From contig OX465583.1 of the NCBI GenBank assembly GCA_950022655.1, positions 14,283,298 to 14,347,297 on the forward strand: a DNA stretch of 64,000 nt, written 5' to 3'. Position 1 is the stretch's first letter. Every line of letters begins with the position of its first letter. Both the position numbers and the translations under genes were made by a program. Below, in pieces: positions 47,901-50,649 of the stretch. The notes under the pieces are model-generated. The model searched no databases. It was not told the origin of the DNA and worked only from the letters and a program-made list of their open reading frames with translations. The stretch is from Alentia gelatinosa (lineage: Eukaryota > Annelida > Polychaeta > Phyllodocida > Polynoidae).

Positions 47901-48843
47901 GTTGGAAATTATCGGGACCTCTACGATTGGCGTTTTCATCGCAGCCTATCGTGAGCTGTCGTGGACGGAATCGCAGAAACCTGTCCCACCTACCACGATT
48001 TTGGCTGACCTCACGCTAGAATCGGAATGGTGTCGGGAAGGCCGTCGTAAGGCCAATCGGGACCAGAATCTTGGTAGGTGGGGGCAGGCTTTTAAGGTGC
48101 TACGAATTATAAAACACTCTGTACACTTCATATCTCCAAGTAAATGTGGCACAACAGCCTGCTTTGCAACACGGTTTTATGAAAAGATGGACAAAAATAA
48201 TCTAAAGGAATGTTCTTTCTTCGTGTAGGAGACGACTGCGAGCCCTGACATGTGGATGACCACTGAGAACAGCACCGACGACTCTTCAAACTACCACGTG
48301 CCACCCCCGAAGAGAATGCCCACCTGGATAATAGCTGTCATCATCGTCGCCGTCATAGCCATTGTCGCCGTTGTCCTTGTCATTTTTGTCATCGTCGTGC
48401 ATAAAAAGTAAGCAGAACTTTTGTAGCCTGGATTGAGATGTATCGCTTCTTAAAGGTTTTGCACTTTCATGCGTGTCATTTCTATCGATTCGAAAATACA
48501 CCAGTATATCTATAACGCCCTGATTTAAGATGCTATTAGCCCCCTTCAATGATTTTATTAGTTTATTTTCCTATTTTCTTGATGTAATTCCAAGTTGAAG
48601 TTCTACATATATGTTCACGCCTTAATGTGAAGGGTCTTTTTACGTTTTTTGTGTATGTTTTTATTGCACAAAGAAAGTACTTGTGTGGGATATCTGCATG
48701 GTAGTAATTTCAGGCAAACTGGTGGTGCCTCTATTATGAACAATCCACTTACGGTATGCTTCCAACTGGAATATTCTTGCAGGTCAAACAAGGTGGACGG
48801 CAACACAGATAGAACGGCCACTCACGGAGTGGCAGACGGGTAG
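5051..48843 (+). CDS. Mucin-EGF-TSP1 type I membrane protein (17 coding exons, about 1305 aa)
   Basis: Joined exons: 5051-5936, 13842-14087, 15418-15954, 24821-25339, 28837-28959, 29323-29589, 29995-30123, 31036-31158, 35225-35353, 35457-35504, 36577-36747, 41527-41695, 42647-42819, 43126-43201, 45757-45838, 48229-48407, 48783-48843. The sum is 3918 nt with no in-frame stop before TAG at 48841. Seen: signal peptide (residues 1-23), acidic Thr/Pro repeats (56-135), MTQAPKQT repeats (136-279), about 16 EGF-like domains (296-986), microexon (987-1002), TSP1 (1003-1059), membrane-proximal region (1060-1259) with RRKR at about 1170-1173, transmembrane helix (1260-1283) and a short tail. Known: such modules act in extracellular adhesion and ligand binding; mucin repeats are O-glycosylated. 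Inferred: a cell-surface glycoprotein with an extended stalk, possibly processed by furin. The orthologue is not recognised. Exon borders rest on splice consensus and phase, not on transcripts. Confidence 0.85.
5216..5887 (+). repeat. Coding tandem repeats: 48-nt x5 followed by 24-nt x18
   Basis: Two unrelated in-frame minisatellites lie back to back. The first unit encodes an acidic 16-mer with two DPT motifs. The second encodes the basic 8-mer MTQAPKQT. Both periods are multiples of three, so changes in copy number keep the frame. Several 24-nt units are identical at the DNA level, which points to recent expansion and likely length polymorphism. Confidence 0.95.
6288..6575 (+). repeat. Dispersed repeat family E, copy 1
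   Basis: Contains acctactatatttaaaacgg and an inner inverted pair ccacgagaatgagattctcgtg. Copies occur at 30158-30446 (same strand) and about 45402-45545 (reversed, partial). Confidence 0.75.
6576..7605. other. Intron 1 sequence without recognised content
   Basis: No exon or repeat recognised apart from two poly(A) runs at 7365-7397, which may mark an old retroposed tail. Confidence 0.35.
7606..7908 (+). repeat. Nested-hairpin repeat family A, copy 2
   Basis: Nearly the same as 1873-2177 throughout, with the two inverted repeats retained (ccaccgcattccac / gtggaatacggtgg). Confidence 0.88.
7909..9534. other. Intron 1 sequence without recognised content
   Basis: No supported gene, RNA or repeat. 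A T-rich tract lies at 8580-8602 and an atgggatgggatg tract at about 8767. Confidence 0.35.
9535..9796 (+). repeat. MITE family D, copy 1
   Basis: Ends are inverted: agatgtcagttttccatttt at the left and ccccactgacatccctg at the right. Body homologous to 31296-31566 over its full length, including cttttccttgtgtcaaacaa. About 262 bp and non-coding. Confidence 0.82.
10615..11020 (+). repeat. Two-hairpin element family C, copy 1 (word GTATACGG / GTTTAC)
   Basis: The left hairpin starts tttattatccatcg and ends gatggataataaa. It contains ggtatacgg several times. The right hairpin carries ctgtaaaccactcgcgg and tctcgtggtttacggccgcc around a cgctcgtgtattacgacgcg loop. Same word set as 41765-42150 (reversed). 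Confidence 0.8.
11021..12055. other. Intron 1 sequence without recognised content
   Basis: No exon, RNA gene or clear repeat seen; AT-rich. Confidence 0.35.
12062..12215. repeat. Word-repeat element family L (word CGACGCGAGC)
   Basis: Four or more copies of cggctcgcgt and its complement acgcgagccg lie around a gatacaaaattaccatatcg centre, bounded by cacccaccaacg and gggagggtgc. Strong local CpG excess compared with the AT-rich flanks. Confidence 0.7.
12560..12805. repeat. Word-repeat element family L, second copy
   Basis: Repeats of acgcg, ccgacgcg and ggttcgcgtcg lie in both orientations. A perfect inverted repeat is centred on tacatgt (12587-12617, 12-bp arms). Ends caccgacgcggcc and cgggaccttggtggacaccc. 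Confidence 0.7.
13213..13611 (+). pseudogene. Non-LTR retrotransposon 3' remnant with poly(A)
   Basis: A short frame reads [15 protein letters not shown], then [19 protein letters not shown] and a stop, matching the WN.L...FK end of ORF2 proteins. About 230 nt of AT-rich 3' UTR follow, ending gtcgaataaaaaaaaaa at 13595-13611. The rest of the element is missing. Confidence 0.45.
13671..13812 (+). repeat. MITE family D, partial copy 3
   Basis: Starts gccaataaaacag and ends agactgacatccctga, matching the right half of 9535-9796. It ends 29 nt before the exon 2 start. Confidence 0.65.
13842..14087 (+). CDS. Exon 2: EGF-like domain 1 and calcium-binding EGF 2
   Basis: The acceptor is ttcacttcag ending at 13841; the donor is gtgc|gtgagt. 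Phase is 1 at both ends and the length is 246 nt. The first domain begins [10 protein letters not shown] and has six cysteines. The second starts [11 protein letters not shown] and contains [12 protein letters not shown], which matches the calcium-binding and Asp/Asn beta-hydroxylation consensus CxDNx4FYxC. A MITE copy (13671-13812) ends just upstream of the acceptor. Confidence 0.9.
14088..15417. other. Intron 2
   Basis: No other gene seen. It contains a perfect stem-loop at 15259-15285 (ccgccctctcac, aca, gtgagagggcgg) within a GC-richer stretch (14970-15290) that may be an uncharacterised repeat. Confidence 0.5.
15259..15285. repeat. Perfect 12-bp inverted repeat with 3-nt loop
   Basis: Arms ccgccctctcac and gtgagagggcgg around aca. 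It would form a very stable hairpin in intron 2 RNA. No T-tract follows, and a bacterial-type terminator is not expected in this genome. Confidence 0.8.
15418..15954 (+). CDS. Exon 3: four EGF-like domains (EGF 3-6)
   Basis: The acceptor tatctttacag ends at 15417 and the donor is atag|gtaagg. Phase is 1-1 and the length is 537 nt. The first domain ([16 protein letters not shown]) lacks the calcium motif. Three calcium-binding domains follow, starting [25 protein letters not shown] and [13 protein letters not shown], each with the hydroxylation motif ([30 protein letters not shown]). Exons of multiple EGFs without internal introns alternate with single-EGF exons in this gene, as expected from intron loss or tandem domain growth. 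Confidence 0.92.
16070..16378. repeat. MITE family F, copy 1
   Basis: Terminal inverted repeats gggacctgtttcactagttt and aaactagtgaaacaggtccc. Inside, words such as tgtcacgaaactag recur in both orientations. A related copy lies at 46866-47164. Confidence 0.88.
16436..16705. repeat. Foldback repeat related to family A
   Basis: Starts ttatcctacccctaataaaa like family A and has ggggtaggatc internally. The second half is a different hairpin: atgccactcattttgttggc pairs with gccaacaaaatgcgtggcat. The frame is shared with family A, but the inner sequence is new. Confidence 0.7.
16706..17500. other. Intron 3 sequence without recognised content
   Basis: No coding exon supported; the 95-codon frame at 16808 lacks splice or domain support. 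Confidence 0.35.
17501..17765. repeat. Word-repeat element family G (word GCCAGC/GGCAGG)
   Basis: Dense recurrences of ccagc, gctggccag and gcaggcagc in both orientations. A related element at 46650-47345 shares aggcagca(t/c)tgtat and the general composition. Confidence 0.55.
17920..18222 (-). repeat. Nested-hairpin repeat family A, copy 3 (reversed)
   Basis: Reverse complement of 1873-2177, from atcgtaaaactggatgaggt to ggggtaggataa. Confidence 0.88.
18441..20130. mobile_element. Inverted-repeat DNA element family B, copy 1
   Basis: Ends gatttttgaaacctgctaaa and tttagcaggttttagaaatc. Inside are at least five copies of a gtgttgtccaacacc-type word (near 18897, 19070, 19090, 19245, 19428). No transposase frame was found, so it is non-autonomous. 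Copy 2 (27431-28757) is reversed relative to it in body sequence. A foldback at 19691-20000 is inserted in it. Confidence 0.78.
19691..20000. repeat. Foldback MITE nested in family B (family N)
   Basis: Long arms: gcacccctctcataag...ttcttgatgaactaggctta at the left and taagcctagttcatcaagaa...cttatgggaggggtgc at the right. The centre holds aatccactggcgtgcc. Absent from the other family B copy, so it is a later insertion. Confidence 0.8.
20268..20610 (+). repeat. Two-hairpin element family C, copy 2 (word GCATAC)
   Basis: The left hairpin is tttattatccacctaatac ... ggtggataataaa. The right hairpin is gtatgctcctcggagttgac ... gtcaactcctcggagcatac around ggatattactacgcg. gcatac or gtatgc occurs at least six times across both hairpins. 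Confidence 0.85.
20611..21178. other. Intron 3 sequence without recognised content
   Basis: A slightly GC-richer block (20690-20940) has short frames on both strands but no domain or splice support. Confidence 0.35.
21662..22319. repeat. Word-repeat element family K (word GCGATGCGAT), copy 1
   Basis: Terminal inverted repeats ccccactggtgcgatgcgat and atcgcatcgcaccagtgggg. Inside, gcgatg, catcgca and ggattcatcgcac-type words recur throughout. No transposase. Strong CpG content in the termini. Confidence 0.88.
22594..22820 (+). repeat. Two-hairpin element family C, partial copy 3
   Basis: Starts cacttgtatctgaaaccagt and then tttattatccacctaatac ... ggtggatgataaata. It is cut by the tandem duplication junction at 22820. 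Confidence 0.75.
23304..23961. repeat. Word-repeat element family K, copy 2 (in the duplicate)
   Basis: Same sequence as 21662-22319, shifted by 1642. Confidence 0.88.
24236..24800 (+). repeat. Two-hairpin element family C, copy 4, next to exon 4
   Basis: tttattatccacc (24271) ... ggtggatgataaata, then a right hairpin interrupted by A/T runs at 24588-24610, ending gcttgtatctgaaaccagtc. It ends about 20 nt from the exon 4 acceptor. Confidence 0.72.
24821..25339 (+). CDS. Exon 4: four EGF-like domains (EGF 7-10)
   Basis: The acceptor gttattctttctag ends at 24820 and the donor is atag|gtaaga. Phase is 1-1 and the length is 519 nt. Domains start [37 protein letters not shown] and [13 protein letters not shown]. 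The first has His in place of the usual aromatic residue ([10 protein letters not shown]); the third lacks the calcium motif. Several NxT/S sequons (NCTN, NNTA, CNST, NTTC, CNAT, NSSR) suggest dense N-glycosylation. The exon follows a MITE that ends about 20 nt before the acceptor. Confidence 0.92.
25340..26254. other. Intron 4, first part
   Basis: No gene seen. A short stem gcaatcacacc / ggtgtgattgc lies at 25773-25811, inside a GC-richer stretch that may be an old repeat. Confidence 0.4.
26255..26960 (+). repeat. GC-rich direct repeats flanking telomere-like DNA
   Basis: A segment with gaattcgataccgcccgcgg, gccaccc and agccctgtcagccagtctgt appears at 26265-26410 and again at 26815-26948. 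The first has tattcgata in place of gaattcgata. The blocks bracket the CCCTAA-type tract. Confidence 0.75.
26528..26735 (+). repeat. Interstitial telomere-like tract (CCCTAA)n, part 1
   Basis: Runs of ccctaa, ccctaacc, cctagcc and variants; degenerate. The complementary strand reads TTAGGG, the usual metazoan telomere repeat. Confidence 0.85.
27105..27270 (+). repeat. Interstitial telomere-like tract (CCCTAA)n, part 2
   Basis: ccctaaccctaac-type runs with agcc and atcc variants, the same orientation as 26528-26735. Followed by a GC-rich block (27270-27340) and repeats of gaattcaccggta with variants (27347-27420). Confidence 0.85.
27431..28757. mobile_element. Inverted-repeat DNA element family B, copy 2
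   Basis: Perfect ends gggtcggatttttgaaacct and aggtttcaaaaatccgaccc. Internal words cgtgttgtccgacacccc, tgttgttcaacacccc and gtgttgcccaacaccc recur, including back to back near 28170-28200 and 28350-28405. No transposase frame. It lies in intron 4, 80 nt before exon 5. Confidence 0.85.
28837..28959 (+). CDS. Exon 5: calcium-binding EGF 11
   Basis: The acceptor gggtgttgcag ends at 28836 and the donor is gaag|gtagga. Phase is 1-1 and the length is 123 nt, one domain. It begins [12 protein letters not shown] and holds [12 protein letters not shown], the calcium-binding and hydroxylation consensus. The donor GTAGGA is weaker than the others. Confidence 0.88.
29323..29589 (+). CDS. Exon 6: calcium-binding EGF 12 and 13
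   Basis: The acceptor ttctaatgcag ends at 29322 and the donor is gatg|gtaagc. Phase is 1-1 and the length is 267 nt. Domains start [12 protein letters not shown] and [13 protein letters not shown]. The first has [12 protein letters not shown]; the second has [12 protein letters not shown], where His replaces the aromatic residue. The open frame runs on into the intron to 29765, but the donor and the phase of exon 7 show where it ends. Confidence 0.9.
29995..30123 (+). CDS. Exon 7: calcium-binding EGF 14
   Basis: The acceptor cattcacag ends at 29994 and the donor is aaag|gtagct. Phase is 1-1 and the length is 129 nt. The exon begins [15 protein letters not shown] and includes [17 protein letters not shown] copy (30158-30446) begins about 35 nt after the donor. 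Confidence 0.88.
30158..30446 (+). repeat. Dispersed repeat family E, copy 2
   Basis: acctactatatttaaaacgg ... ccacgagagtgagattctcgtg ... attgcgctggtat, homologous along its length to 6288-6575. Confidence 0.78.
31036..31158 (+). CDS. Exon 8: EGF-like 15
   Basis: The acceptor is ttgattatcag ending at 31035, with a short pyrimidine tract; the donor is gtcg|gtgggt. Phase is 1-1 and the length is 123 nt. It encodes [15 protein letters not shown] and ends DNATCV. There are six cysteines, but the calcium-binding Asp/Glu pattern is degenerate. This is the weakest EGF exon by splice strength; phase and cysteine count support it. Confidence 0.78.
31159..31295. other. Start of intron 8
   Basis: The open frame runs a little past the donor without domain character; nothing else is seen. 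Confidence 0.3.
31296..31566 (+). repeat. MITE family D, copy 2
   Basis: agatgtcagttttccatttt at the left and caactgacatccctg at the right; homologous to 9535-9796. Confidence 0.82.
31567..34479. other. Intron 8, long stretch without recognised genes
   Basis: No supported exon. It includes a perfect 22-bp palindrome (32875-32896, gatatcatttat/aaatgatatc) and a promoter-like stretch at 32340-32860 that could be a solo LTR but lacks a partner copy here. Minus-strand fragments at 33540-34030 look like decayed coding sequence but are not assignable. Confidence 0.35.
34480..34700 (+). repeat. Diverged single-hairpin relative of family C
   Basis: Starts ttattacctacctgatacga and ends gaatggtgggtaataaac, so the ends match family C. 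The internal words (atcgacgcgcttacgtcgagc) are different. Confidence 0.6.
34767..35095 (+). repeat. Two-hairpin element family C, copy 6 (word GCATAC)
   Basis: ttttattatccaactaatac ... ggtggataataaa, then tactacgcgtcaactcctcg and gagcatacggccgc. Same word as 20268-20610. Confidence 0.85.
35225..35353 (+). CDS. Exon 9: calcium-binding EGF 16
   Basis: The acceptor ttttcaccacag ends at 35224 and the donor is gaag|gtgagg. Phase is 1-1 and the length is 129 nt. It begins [11 protein letters not shown] and has [12 protein letters not shown]. It is the last EGF-like domain before the TSP1 exon. A two-hairpin MITE copy lies at 34767-35095 upstream. Confidence 0.9.
35457..35504 (+). CDS. Exon 10: 48-nt microexon (16 residues)
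   Basis: The acceptor is tctgttttatag ending at 35456; the donor is aacg|gtaaga. Phase is 1-1, exactly 16 codons, encoding [16 protein letters not shown] with two cysteines. The preceding intron would be only 103 nt. Because exons 9 and 11 also join in phase without it, it could be an alternative cassette. No homologous domain is recognised. Confidence 0.6.
35653..36094. repeat. Word-repeat element family L (word TTGTCG/CGACAA), long copy
   Basis: Ends ttagggggtgcgtccaccaa and ttggtggacgcaccctctaa. ccttgtcg, gtcgcagcc and cacgaca recur more than 20 times in both directions. The centre is the perfect palindrome aaaatcgaacatgttcgatt+tt (35865-35886). The open frames on both strands here come from the repeats. 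It lies in intron 10, 150 nt after the microexon. Confidence 0.88.
36096..36576. other. Intron 10, second part
   Basis: AT-rich with no exon or repeat recognised; ends in the TSP1 exon acceptor. Confidence 0.35.
36577..36747 (+). CDS. Exon 11: thrombospondin type 1 repeat
   Basis: The acceptor ttgcacataacag ends at 36576 and the donor is ACAT|GTGAGT. Phase is 1-1 and the length is 171 nt. The pattern W-x5-C-x3-CG-x-G, then RTC, then G-x-PCSG and two C-terminal cysteines fits a TSP1 domain with six or more cysteines. In TSP1 families the first Trp is part of the WxxW stack; only one Trp is kept here at that position. TSP1 domains bind glycosaminoglycans and matrix proteins. A 75-bp minisatellite starts at this donor. 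Confidence 0.85.
36733..38372 (+). repeat. 75-bp minisatellite, about 21 copies, carrying the exon 11 splice donor
   Basis: Units align at every atctccacgg from 36781 to 38281 (exactly 75 nt apart). Each unit holds acatgt(g/a)agtag, a perfect GTGAGT or GTAAGT donor, as well as gaacag|ag, an acceptor-like site 27 nt before it. 75 is a multiple of 3, which explains the long open frames on both strands (up to about 530 codons); these are not genes. Single diverged copies occur at 39550-39640 and 40085-40135. Confidence 0.95.
38378..38700 (+). pseudogene. Non-LTR reverse transcriptase fragment
   Basis: A broken frame reads [20 protein letters not shown], then (after shifts and stops) pieces that match [19 protein letters not shown] and [12 protein letters not shown]. 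This corresponds to the central RT region (GFR..ST, A-box). Heavily decayed, with no catalytic YADD visible. It directly follows the minisatellite. Confidence 0.55.
38701..39925. other. Intron 11, middle part
   Basis: No exon. A short tandem region at 39255-39395 has three or more copies of gcctggaggcatcatg. A diverged 75-bp minisatellite unit lies at 39550-39640. Confidence 0.45.
39925..40070. repeat. Foldback element with ctcggctatgcctcg loop
   Basis: Arms aacgtattttgaaccactac and gtagtggttcaaaatacgtt; inner arms gagtttggatgc and gcatccaaactc. Loop tcactcggctatgcctcgtgacg matches the loops of families A and 3078-3200. Confidence 0.82.
40228..40860 (+). repeat. Two-hairpin element family C, copy 7 (word GGAGATTACTG)
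   Basis: Ends tattaaccacctaatacgga and cggtggttaataaa. The left hairpin holds ggagattactg twice. The right hairpin holds gtaatctcctcgga ... tactacgcgtcttgtcctcgga + gattactg. The frame is that of copies 2 and 6, but all gcatac words are replaced. A 330-nt insert separates the ends. Confidence 0.82.
41055..41476. repeat. MITE family M, just before exon 12
   Basis: Terminal inverted repeats aggccactcaaaaaaaaaaa with ttgtttctcatcacc, and ggtgatgagaaacaa with tttttttttgagtggcct. Centre has tgtccgcttacacggggt. Ends 50 nt before the exon 12 acceptor. Confidence 0.85.
41527..41695 (+). CDS. Exon 12: membrane-proximal domain, first part
   Basis: The acceptor cacctgttttgcag ends at 41526; phase is 1 in and 2 out. 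The donor chosen is GACAG|GTATAA, because its phase 2 is the only one that joins exon 13 in an open frame. Nearer donors (after 41682 and 41688) give phase 1 and a stop. It encodes [17 protein letters not shown], then an amphipathic stretch and [12 protein letters not shown]. This strand-helix pattern resembles SEA-like or ferredoxin-like extracellular folds, but I cannot assign a family. Confidence 0.75.
41765..42150 (-). repeat. Two-hairpin element family C, copy 8 (reversed; word GTATACC / GTAAACC)
   Basis: Reverse-orientation relative of copy 1: cgtaaaccacgagaggttga ... tcaaccgcgagtggtttac, then ccgtataccacag words and ccatggataataaa at the end. It lies in intron 12. Confidence 0.82.
42151..42646. 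other. Intron 12, last part
   Basis: A G-run at 42240-42265 (gcgggggaggg then 12 or more G). No exon or other repeat seen. Confidence 0.35.
42647..42819 (+). CDS. Exon 13: membrane-proximal domain with RRKR site
   Basis: The acceptor tctgttcatag ends at 42646; phase is 2 in and 1 out; the donor is CGAG|GTACAG. It encodes [18 protein letters not shown], a beta-like [12 protein letters not shown], and ends with ARRKR. RRKR matches the furin consensus RxKR. NKT sequons occur twice. Cleavage here would leave a membrane-bound fragment of about 130 residues, as in many mucin or adhesion receptors; this is inference. Confidence 0.75.
43126..43201 (+). CDS. Exon 14: membrane-proximal domain
   Basis: The acceptor gttgttcag ends at 43125 and the donor is cagt|gtgagt. 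Phase is 1 in and 2 out; the length is 76 nt. It encodes [20 protein letters not shown] and LENTT. The donor GTGAGT at 43202 was preferred over GT at 43200 because it gives the phase needed by exon 15. Confidence 0.75.
43371..44342. repeat. Word-repeat element family J (word GCCGGC/CCGGCC)
   Basis: Terminal inverted repeats ccttagaggcctattccacc and ggtggaataggcctctaagg. A second inner pair ggtggaacagctc occurs at 43488 and 44217. Very rich in ccggcc, gccggc and cgcc. Open frames inside are compositional. About 970 bp in intron 14. Confidence 0.85.
44343..45401. other. Intron 14, middle part with an inverted pair
   Basis: taacagtcttagactctagtacagtctgttgtc (shortened here: cttagactctagtacagtct, 44536-44562) and cacaggctcaaactaagact (44581-44600) have reversed counterparts at 44999-45055. 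They bracket the small family L copy. No gene. Confidence 0.45.
44857..44970. repeat. Word-repeat element family L, short copy
   Basis: taaaggcgggcgtccacaag at the left and ttggtggacgcccccccttta (first 20: ttggtggacgccccccctt) at the right. Internal gtagcc and ccttgtcgg words match 35653-36094. About 114 bp. Confidence 0.82.
45402..45545 (-). repeat. Dispersed repeat family E, copy 3 (reversed, partial)
   Basis: gattctcactctcgtggccc ... ggttcactatatctctat ... ttatatgtggtaggtaa, the reverse complement of family E features. Confidence 0.65.
45757..45838 (+). CDS. Exon 15: membrane-proximal domain
   Basis: The acceptor gtgttttccag ends at 45756 and the donor is CCG|GTAAGT. Phase is 2 in and 0 out; the length is 82 nt. 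It encodes [20 protein letters not shown] followed by VRAIPDP. The hydrophobic stretch is shorter and less uniform than the true membrane helix in exon 16 and probably forms a core strand. It could be mistaken for a membrane segment. Confidence 0.78.
45949..46277. repeat. Word-repeat element family I (word ACGTT/TACGC)
   Basis: Terminal inverted repeats catgccccagtcacactggc and gccagtgtgactggggcatg. More than 15 short words of aacgtt, tacgctt and tgcgtt type inside. About 329 bp, intron 15. Confidence 0.88.
46451..46647. repeat. MITE family H
   Basis: Long imperfect inverted arms: ccattggccgacaaacacgg + tgtag at the left, ctacaccgtgtttgtcggcc + aatgg at the right, continuing as tctcctaatagcctatt / aataggctattaggaga. 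About 197 bp. Confidence 0.85.
46655..47345. repeat. Word-repeat element family G, interrupted copy
   Basis: gccagc, ggcagcactg, gccatggccagc and ggcaggctatgg words on both sides of the family F insertion at 46866-47164. Related to 17501-17765. Confidence 0.5.
46866..47164. repeat. MITE family F, copy 2 (nested)
   Basis: gggacctgtttcagtagtct at the left and actactgaaacaggtccc at the right. Related to 16070-16378, with a central part that differs. Confidence 0.85.
47346..47708. other. Intron 15 sequence without recognised content
   Basis: No exon or repeat recognised apart from the C-run at 47278-47292 just before it. Confidence 0.3.
47709..48084. repeat. Word-repeat element family L (word CCTATCG/CACGAT)
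   Basis: Ends cccccacctaccacgatagg and ttggtaggtggggg. ctatcg, cacgat and tcgggag-type words lie in both orientations. Central perfect palindrome aatttccaaca/tgttggaaatt (47889-47910). Same frame as 35653-36094 with a different word. Confidence 0.85.
48229..48407 (+). CDS. Exon 16: juxtamembrane segment and transmembrane helix
   Basis: The acceptor ttcttcgtgtag ends at 48228 and the donor is AAAA|GTAAGC. Phase is 0 in and 2 out. It encodes a Ser/Thr/Asp-rich juxtamembrane part ([12 protein letters not shown]), PPPKRMPTW, then 24 hydrophobic residues beginning [16 protein letters not shown] and ending IVV, then HKK as the stop-transfer signal. This is a clear single-pass helix and sets type I topology together with the N-terminal leader. 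Confidence 0.88.
48783..48843 (+). CDS. Exon 17: cytoplasmic tail and stop
   Basis: The acceptor atattcttgcag ends at 48782; it completes the AA|G codon and encodes [19 protein letters not shown] followed by TAG (48841-48843). The tail is about 22 residues from the membrane. No tyrosine motif, PDZ-type end or enzymatic domain is seen, so signalling would need a partner. Confidence 0.8.
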
Positions 48844-50590
48844 TCTACCAGCACCAAAAAACCGGCCGAGGGAGGCAATGCCTAGCTTCTCTTGGTGATA
48901 GATTATGAATGATAGATTATTATATCAGAGTTCCTACCGGGTCATGTCAATGAAATACAGAGTTGTCTGCATGAGACTTTGTGACCCTTCATTCATATCA
49001 GTTAACATGTCGTCATTATCACATGGATTATTAGAACAAATTGACTCTATCAAAAAAATGTTTCGTACAGTATTGCTCAATGTTTTTTATTCATGGGGAG
49101 TTGCGCTTCCTATTAAATGTATTTCCGATATCATATTTTACGCGAAGTCTGTTCCACATTTTAGAAATTAAATCTACGTAGCAACTGGAATACTGTCTAA
49201 GGACTATATACGAAAATTATGTGGCTTCTACAATCTAACCAAGACCATTTTATAAGCATGTAGTGTATGTAGTGTGTTATAGAGCTTTATACTTTGGACA
49301 AGGTTTGCATTACCATAAGCAAAGATGTTTCGCATTATGGTTATTCAACTGCTTTTTCTTTTTCTTCGATTTGCACATGCAGATACAAAAATAAATACAA
49401 CCAAACCACAATAAATTCATTAACGCAACATAGATTGGTTTGGTTGGAAAAAATCTTACTAGTGGGGGTTGCCCTAACGGGGGCTTGCCTCCCTCGTGTG
49501 GCACAACGGACCATTCCCCTTGTTAATACTATTCCAAGTTCCATTAGATATATCTGTGTTGCATTCCAACTGTCTGTGATACTGGTATATGAAATTAGCA
49601 CAGTCACACTCAATTATTCTGTGCAGGGGCAGGTCAATGAAATGCTGCAGTTTGCATGAGACCCTATGAAGCTCCAAAAGAAGCACACTAAATCTGTCCA
49701 CAACTGCTATAAATTTCCGTATACACAATGTAGCTTTATATTTCAATGTCACAGAAGTATAATTCCATATTGAGTATTCTTTGGCATTTTATGCTAAGCC
49801 CCCCAAGGAAAGTATTGGAACTACATAATCATCCTTGCAATCAACCCTTCACTATTTGCACAAACAGATATGAGATTTACCTCTTCATGTAAAGTGATCT
49901 CTCAATGCACTTAGTATTGTCAGATTTGGTTACAATGACCTTTCGGGGAAGTTACTTAACCTGTGATAAAATGATGACAATCCCTTCTTGTACCGATGTA
50001 ACTTCCTGACACAAATTTCAAGATTCATCTATATTATCATAACAGTGTAAAATTGCGAACCATTATTCCCAATTTCAATGGTATAATGGCCGTAGTAGCT
50101 GAATGAAATTTTCACACTAATCTCTCCTCGAGACAGTAGTTTTACCACATGTATATGATGATGCAATAAAACGATCGGACCATTACATGAAGTGTATTTA
50201 CCCCCTCGTGCGACCTTCACCCTTCCAGGTTCAGTTACATCGAGACTGTCACTTAATCCAAAGTTCTGTATATCATGTTTTATATACTGTATTTGACAAA
50301 TGGCACCTCGAGTGATGGAGCAAGGTCGGCTTGATGTAGCTGTACAAAATATACTGTGATATTTTAAACCTTCTTAAGTGTTTGTCTTTTGTTCTTAATT
50401 GAACCAAGTAACGTTATTCAATATCATTAAATCAGCTTGAGGATCCATGGTAGAGTATGAAGAAATGTACCTATCAGTAATATCACAATGCAATTATTAT
50501 AACTACCATATTAGTATTATGGGGCCATCCATAAAGTTCGTCCGCAGCAATGGGGGTGGGGTGGGGTAGCATACACAATTTCAATGAAAA
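48844..50590. other. Downstream of the mucin-EGF gene: 3' UTR and intergenic
   Basis: The first clear AATAAA after the stop is at about 49390, so the 3' UTR may be 550 nt or longer. The rest shows no supported gene; the open frames at 49294-49752 on both strands are not convincing. Confidence 0.35.
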
Positions 50591-50599
50591 TGGCTTGTA

Positions 50600-50649
50600 T
50601 AAGTGTGTGTGTGTAGCTGTATGTTTAAGTGTGTGTGTTAATATATACC
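50600..50649 (+). repeat. (GT)n-type simple repeat at the LINE 5' junction
   Basis: Two gtgtgtgtgt stretches around gtatgtttaa, ending where the reverse transcriptase frame starts. Confidence 0.7.
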
